In this document: positions 61,690-64,000 of the stretch, one piece after another
Layout: the number at the start of each line of letters is the position of its first letter
Position numbering within the stretch: position 1 is the first letter of the stretch
Notes under the pieces: generated by a model
The model's input: the letters and a program-made list of their open reading frames with translations, nothing else
What the model was told of the DNA's origin: nothing
Database searches by the model: none
NCBI GenBank assembly: GCA_964390805.1
Contig: CAYMKL010000004.1
Span: forward strand, 1-64,000
Direction: 5' to 3'
Length of the DNA: 64,000 nucleotides
Source of the DNA: CAYMKL01 sp964390805
GTDB taxonomy: Bacteria; Chloroflexota; Anaerolineae; VGOG01
Made by a program: the position numbers and the translations under genes

Positions 61690-62670
61690 ATGTCTGTTCA
61701 AGAGTGTGCCCTTTACGGCGATTTGGTCCTCTGGTTGCGCAGCCGGGCCGCGGAACTGTTGGCCGAAGCCAAGGGTGAGGCTACTACCGTCGAGGCGGAG
61801 ACGGCCCGGGTGGACGAGTTGATCCGGAGCTGGTTCTTCACGCCGCAGGACGAGCTCTACGGCTCCGCCCCGCGTGAGGTCATCTGGCGTGAACAGTTGG
61901 GGGAGCCCAACCCGATTCCGAAGGAATACGCGGACAAGTTCGTCGCCGACGACGACTGCCCCATTTGCCAGGCGATGCGGGAAGAGATCGAGTCGGCTGA
62001 AGACGACCACGAGCACGGTTGGCACTGGGGCTACTGCCCCGACTCTTGCCTCCTCGACATCTACGACCCGGAGGGGAGCGAGGAGCGCTGGGAGAGGGAG
62101 TTTGCCCGTGACGAAGAACGGAAAGCTCAGCGAGAGGAGGAACGCCAGCGCCAGACCGGGCCAGCCCCGCCTTACGCCCCGCCCCCAGTGGAAAGCAAAC
62201 AAGTAGACCCGGAGACCTTCCTGGAGGTGCTGCAGCGGCCGTGGCTCGATCCCCAACTTCACAAGGTGGCCCAGAAGCTGGCCGGATGCTGCGACGTGCC
62301 AGTGCCGGGCGACCGCTTTGGCACCGGCTATCGCCGTCTTGCCCGAACTGAGGCCACGTCCCTGGTGGCTGGCCTGCATCAACAGGGCGTGGACGTCCAG
62401 GCATTGATGGCCCAGATCGAAGCCTGGCCCTACCAGAACGTGGCCCTGGACTGGCTGAGTGATCCGGAGCAGAACGCGGCGCTGATCTGTCGGGCTATGG
62501 AGACCGAGATCCCTCCGGATGATGAGGCTGAGTTAGCCCGCTTCCGCCATCATCGGGACTTCATCTTCACCCTGGCCCGGCTGGTCCCACCCGGCGCCCG
62601 GCTGTGGCTCCAGGGCTGGCTGGAAGCCGTGACCCACGGGGCCTTCGCCGCTCCTGACATGCCGTTTTGA
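61690..62670 (+). CDS. Unknown protein with a CxxC motif
   Basis: A 326-residue protein I cannot assign. It contains DDDCPICQAM (about 88-97) and nearby HGWHWGYCPDSC, so a zinc knuckle is possible. A charged Arg/Glu-rich stretch with a Pro-rich linker (about 135-165) separates it from a helical C-terminal half. It follows gnd by 15 bp. With the next gene it may form a conserved pair; neither has membrane segments. Confidence 0.6.
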   Translation: MSVQECALYGDLVLWLRSRAAELLAEAKGEATTVEAETARVDELIRSWFFTPQDELYGSAPREVIWREQLGEPNPIPKEYADKFVADDDCPICQAMREEIESAEDDHEHGWHWGYCPDSCLLDIYDPEGSEERWEREFARDEERKAQREEERQRQTGPAPPYAPPPVESKQVDPETFLEVLQRPWLDPQLHKVAQKLAGCCDVPVPGDRFGTGYRRLARTEATSLVAGLHQQGVDVQALMAQIEAWPYQNVALDWLSDPEQNAALICRAMETEIPPDDEAELARFRHHRDFIFTLARLVPPGARLWLQGWLEAVTHGAFAAPDMPF

Positions 62671-62687
62671 GAATTAGGAGGACATGA

Positions 62688-63323
62688 ATGGCCAAACCAT
62701 CGGCAAAACGACGGCAGAAGGCGCGTCAGCGCAAGAAGAAGCGCACCGTCTCACGACGGCGGACTCTGAGCCCCCGCGGGTTGCTCCGTGCATCTGGCGA
62801 CTGGCCCCTGCACGAGTGCCTTCTGGCCGAGGAGTGGCAGGAAGAGGGGGCGATCATACAAACCCTGGTGGCTCGTCGTTCGCCCTCAGGGCAGATTGCC
62901 ATTGGCACTTTCCTGGTAGACCTGGGCTGCCTGGGGGTCAAGAGTGCGTTCGCCGGCCTTTTTGACACCCGACGGGAGTACCAGCAAAAACTGCGGCGTA
63001 AAATGACGTCCCATCAGAAAATGATCAAGGCCGACGTCAACCTGGTGGCCAAGATCGTCCGCGAGGCGATTGCCTACGCCGACGAGCTGGGCTTCAAGCC
63101 CGACCCCGACTACCGCGACGCCATGCTCGTGCTGGGCGACGCCGACCCCGACGCCTGCGACGTGCCCATCCCACTGGGCGGCAAAGATGGCAAACCCTTC
63201 TTCTTTGCTGGCCCTTACGACAACGTGGACCGCATCATGGCCAAGCTGACGCGCAAGCTGGGGCCTGATGGTTTTCACTTCATCTTTCCGCTGAGCGCGG
63301 ATGAAGAGTTTTTTGCTCGATGA
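62688..63323 (+). CDS. Unknown protein with a basic N-terminus
   Basis: A 211-residue protein. The first about 27 residues are extremely basic (KRRQKARQRKKKRTVSRRR), suggesting nucleic-acid or ribosome contact. The remainder looks like a single globular domain ending GFHFIFPLSADEEFFAR. TAGGAGG lies upstream of the ATG. It follows the previous unknown gene by 17 bp and precedes a triosephosphate isomerase-like gene. No function assigned. Confidence 0.6.
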   Translation: MAKPSAKRRQKARQRKKKRTVSRRRTLSPRGLLRASGDWPLHECLLAEEWQEEGAIIQTLVARRSPSGQIAIGTFLVDLGCLGVKSAFAGLFDTRREYQQKLRRKMTSHQKMIKADVNLVAKIVREAIAYADELGFKPDPDYRDAMLVLGDADPDACDVPIPLGGKDGKPFFFAGPYDNVDRIMAKLTRKLGPDGFHFIFPLSADEEFFAR

Positions 63324-63350
63324 ATGACGGCGGGATTCTTGATGGGGAGA

Positions 63351-64000
63351 ATGGCTCGTAAGCCCCTGGCGCTCTCAAACTGGAAAATGGCGATGACGAT
63401 CGCCGAAAGTCTGGCCTTCGTTCGTGATTTTGAGGCGATTGCGGGGGATTTGCTCGACAGGGTGGACGTGGTGATCTGTCCGCCCTTCACCGCGTTGTGG
63501 CCGGTGGCGCAGGCGCTGCGCGGCAGCCGTATCCAATTAGGCGGGCAGAACATCGCGCCGACCAGCGATCCGGCTCGCACCGGCGAGATCTCAGCCACGC
63601 TGTTGGCTGACGTCGGCTGCCGCTGGGTGATGTTGGGGCATTGGGAGGTCCGCCGCAACCAGGGCGACGACGACGCGGCCATCAGCCGCAAGGTGCATCT
63701 GGCCCTCGACGTGGGGCTGGCACCGATCTTGCTGATCGGCGAGGTGCGCCATGACCAGGCGCCGCTTGCGGACACGTTGGAGCCGCAACTGGAGCGGGTG
63801 CTGGCGGGCTGCCAGGCGGAGCAGGTCGAGGCGATGGCCTTCGTCTACGAACCAGAAGGCGCCATCGGCGTGGCCGCGCCTGCTTCGCCAGAGCAGGTGG
63901 CAACTGGATGCGGTGTCATTCGGGGTTGGTTGCGTGGACGCTGGGGAAATGCCGTGGCCGAAAGCGTGCGCATCATCTACGGGGGGAGCGTCGCAGCGGA
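63351..64000 (+). CDS. Triosephosphate isomerase-like protein, truncated by window end
   Basis: The first 216 codons of a TIM-fold isomerase, continuing past the window. The substrate Lys is in LSNWKM, the catalytic His in LGHWEVRRN, the catalytic Glu in VYEPEGAIG, and the phosphate loop is IIYGGSV. Loop 6, normally EPVWAIGTG, reads EPEGAIGVA, and GNWKMNG reads SNWKMAM, so it is divergent. It may be a real glycolytic TIM or a paralogue for another ketose phosphate. In-frame ATGs at 63324 and 63342 are possible starts. Confidence 0.8.
   Translation, partial: MARKPLALSNWKMAMTIAESLAFVRDFEAIAGDLLDRVDVVICPPFTALWPVAQALRGSRIQLGGQNIAPTSDPARTGEISATLLADVGCRWVMLGHWEVRRNQGDDDAAISRKVHLALDVGLAPILLIGEVRHDQAPLADTLEPQLERVLAGCQAEQVEAMAFVYEPEGAIGVAAPASPEQVATGCGVIRGWLRGRWGNAVAESVRIIYGGSVAA

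Overview
This 64 kb window is GC-rich, densely coding, single-contig bacterial DNA. The best guess is a member of the Chloroflexota (Anaerolineae/Caldilineae-like). The evidence is indirect. Its sugar-binding lipoproteins carry the VEKEVVVEKEVVV-type linkers common in that phylum, and intergenic spaces are filled with short dispersed palindromic repeats. Several central enzymes are of the type usual in archaea: type II GAPDH, archaeal-type phosphoglycerate kinase, cupin phosphoglucose isomerase, aldehyde:ferredoxin oxidoreductase and phosphosulfolactate synthase. No rRNA, tRNA, CRISPR array, phage or transposase gene was seen. Almost everything concerns import and breakdown of sugars, sugar acids and possibly sulfonated sugars.

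Layout. 0-4.2 kb: a two-component system with a membrane-anchored triple-PDZ protein between regulator and kinase, closed by a strong terminator. 4.2-13.4 kb: a relic of a GH38 alpha-mannosidase, then a ROK repressor behind a consensus promoter, an L-fucose-isomerase-like protein, and an ABC importer whose binding protein is three complete binding domains fused in one 1270-residue lipoprotein. 13.4-24.7 kb: a YkgJ-type Cys-cluster protein, a YeiH-family exporter, archaeal-type GAPDH and PGK, a P-loop HPr-kinase-like protein, phosphosulfolactate synthase (ComA), a transaldolase, a GH4 glycosidase, an APH-type kinase and a LarA-type racemase. 24.8-32.1 kb: hexuronate genes (UxaC, UxaE), a nucleotidyltransferase overlapping a glucuronokinase-like GHMP kinase, two SDRs and a 4Fe-4S protein.

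32.3-48.2 kb: a second sugar regulon. It has a GntR repressor, a ribose-type ABC transporter, an epimerase, Gfo/Idh and Zn dehydrogenases, a tungsten-type aldehyde oxidoreductase with a MoaD/ThiS-like protein, cupin PGI, an FGGY kinase, SDRs and a hydroxyacid dehydrogenase. 48.3-57.4 kb (minus strand): a third regulon. An IclR regulator precedes an ABC importer, two SDRs, a hydroxyacid dehydrogenase, KDPG aldolase and KDG kinase, forming the lower end of hexuronate/aldonate catabolism. 57.4-64 kb: a divergent HAD hydrolase, a second LarA, a four-helix-bundle protein, 6-phosphogluconate dehydrogenase, two unknown proteins and a divergent triosephosphate isomerase cut by the window end.

How it fits together. 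UxaC and UxaE convert hexuronates to fructuronate, UxuB-like SDRs reduce it to mannonate, and KdgK plus Eda complete an Entner-Doudoroff-type route. Mannonate dehydratase is not in the window. The least conventional parts are the triple-domain binding protein and the ComA / archaeal GAPDH-PGK / transaldolase / YeiH neighbourhood, which could be an undescribed sulfonate-linked sugar pathway. Dispersed repeats have also entered several reading frames and supply N-termini, internal peptides or stop codons.
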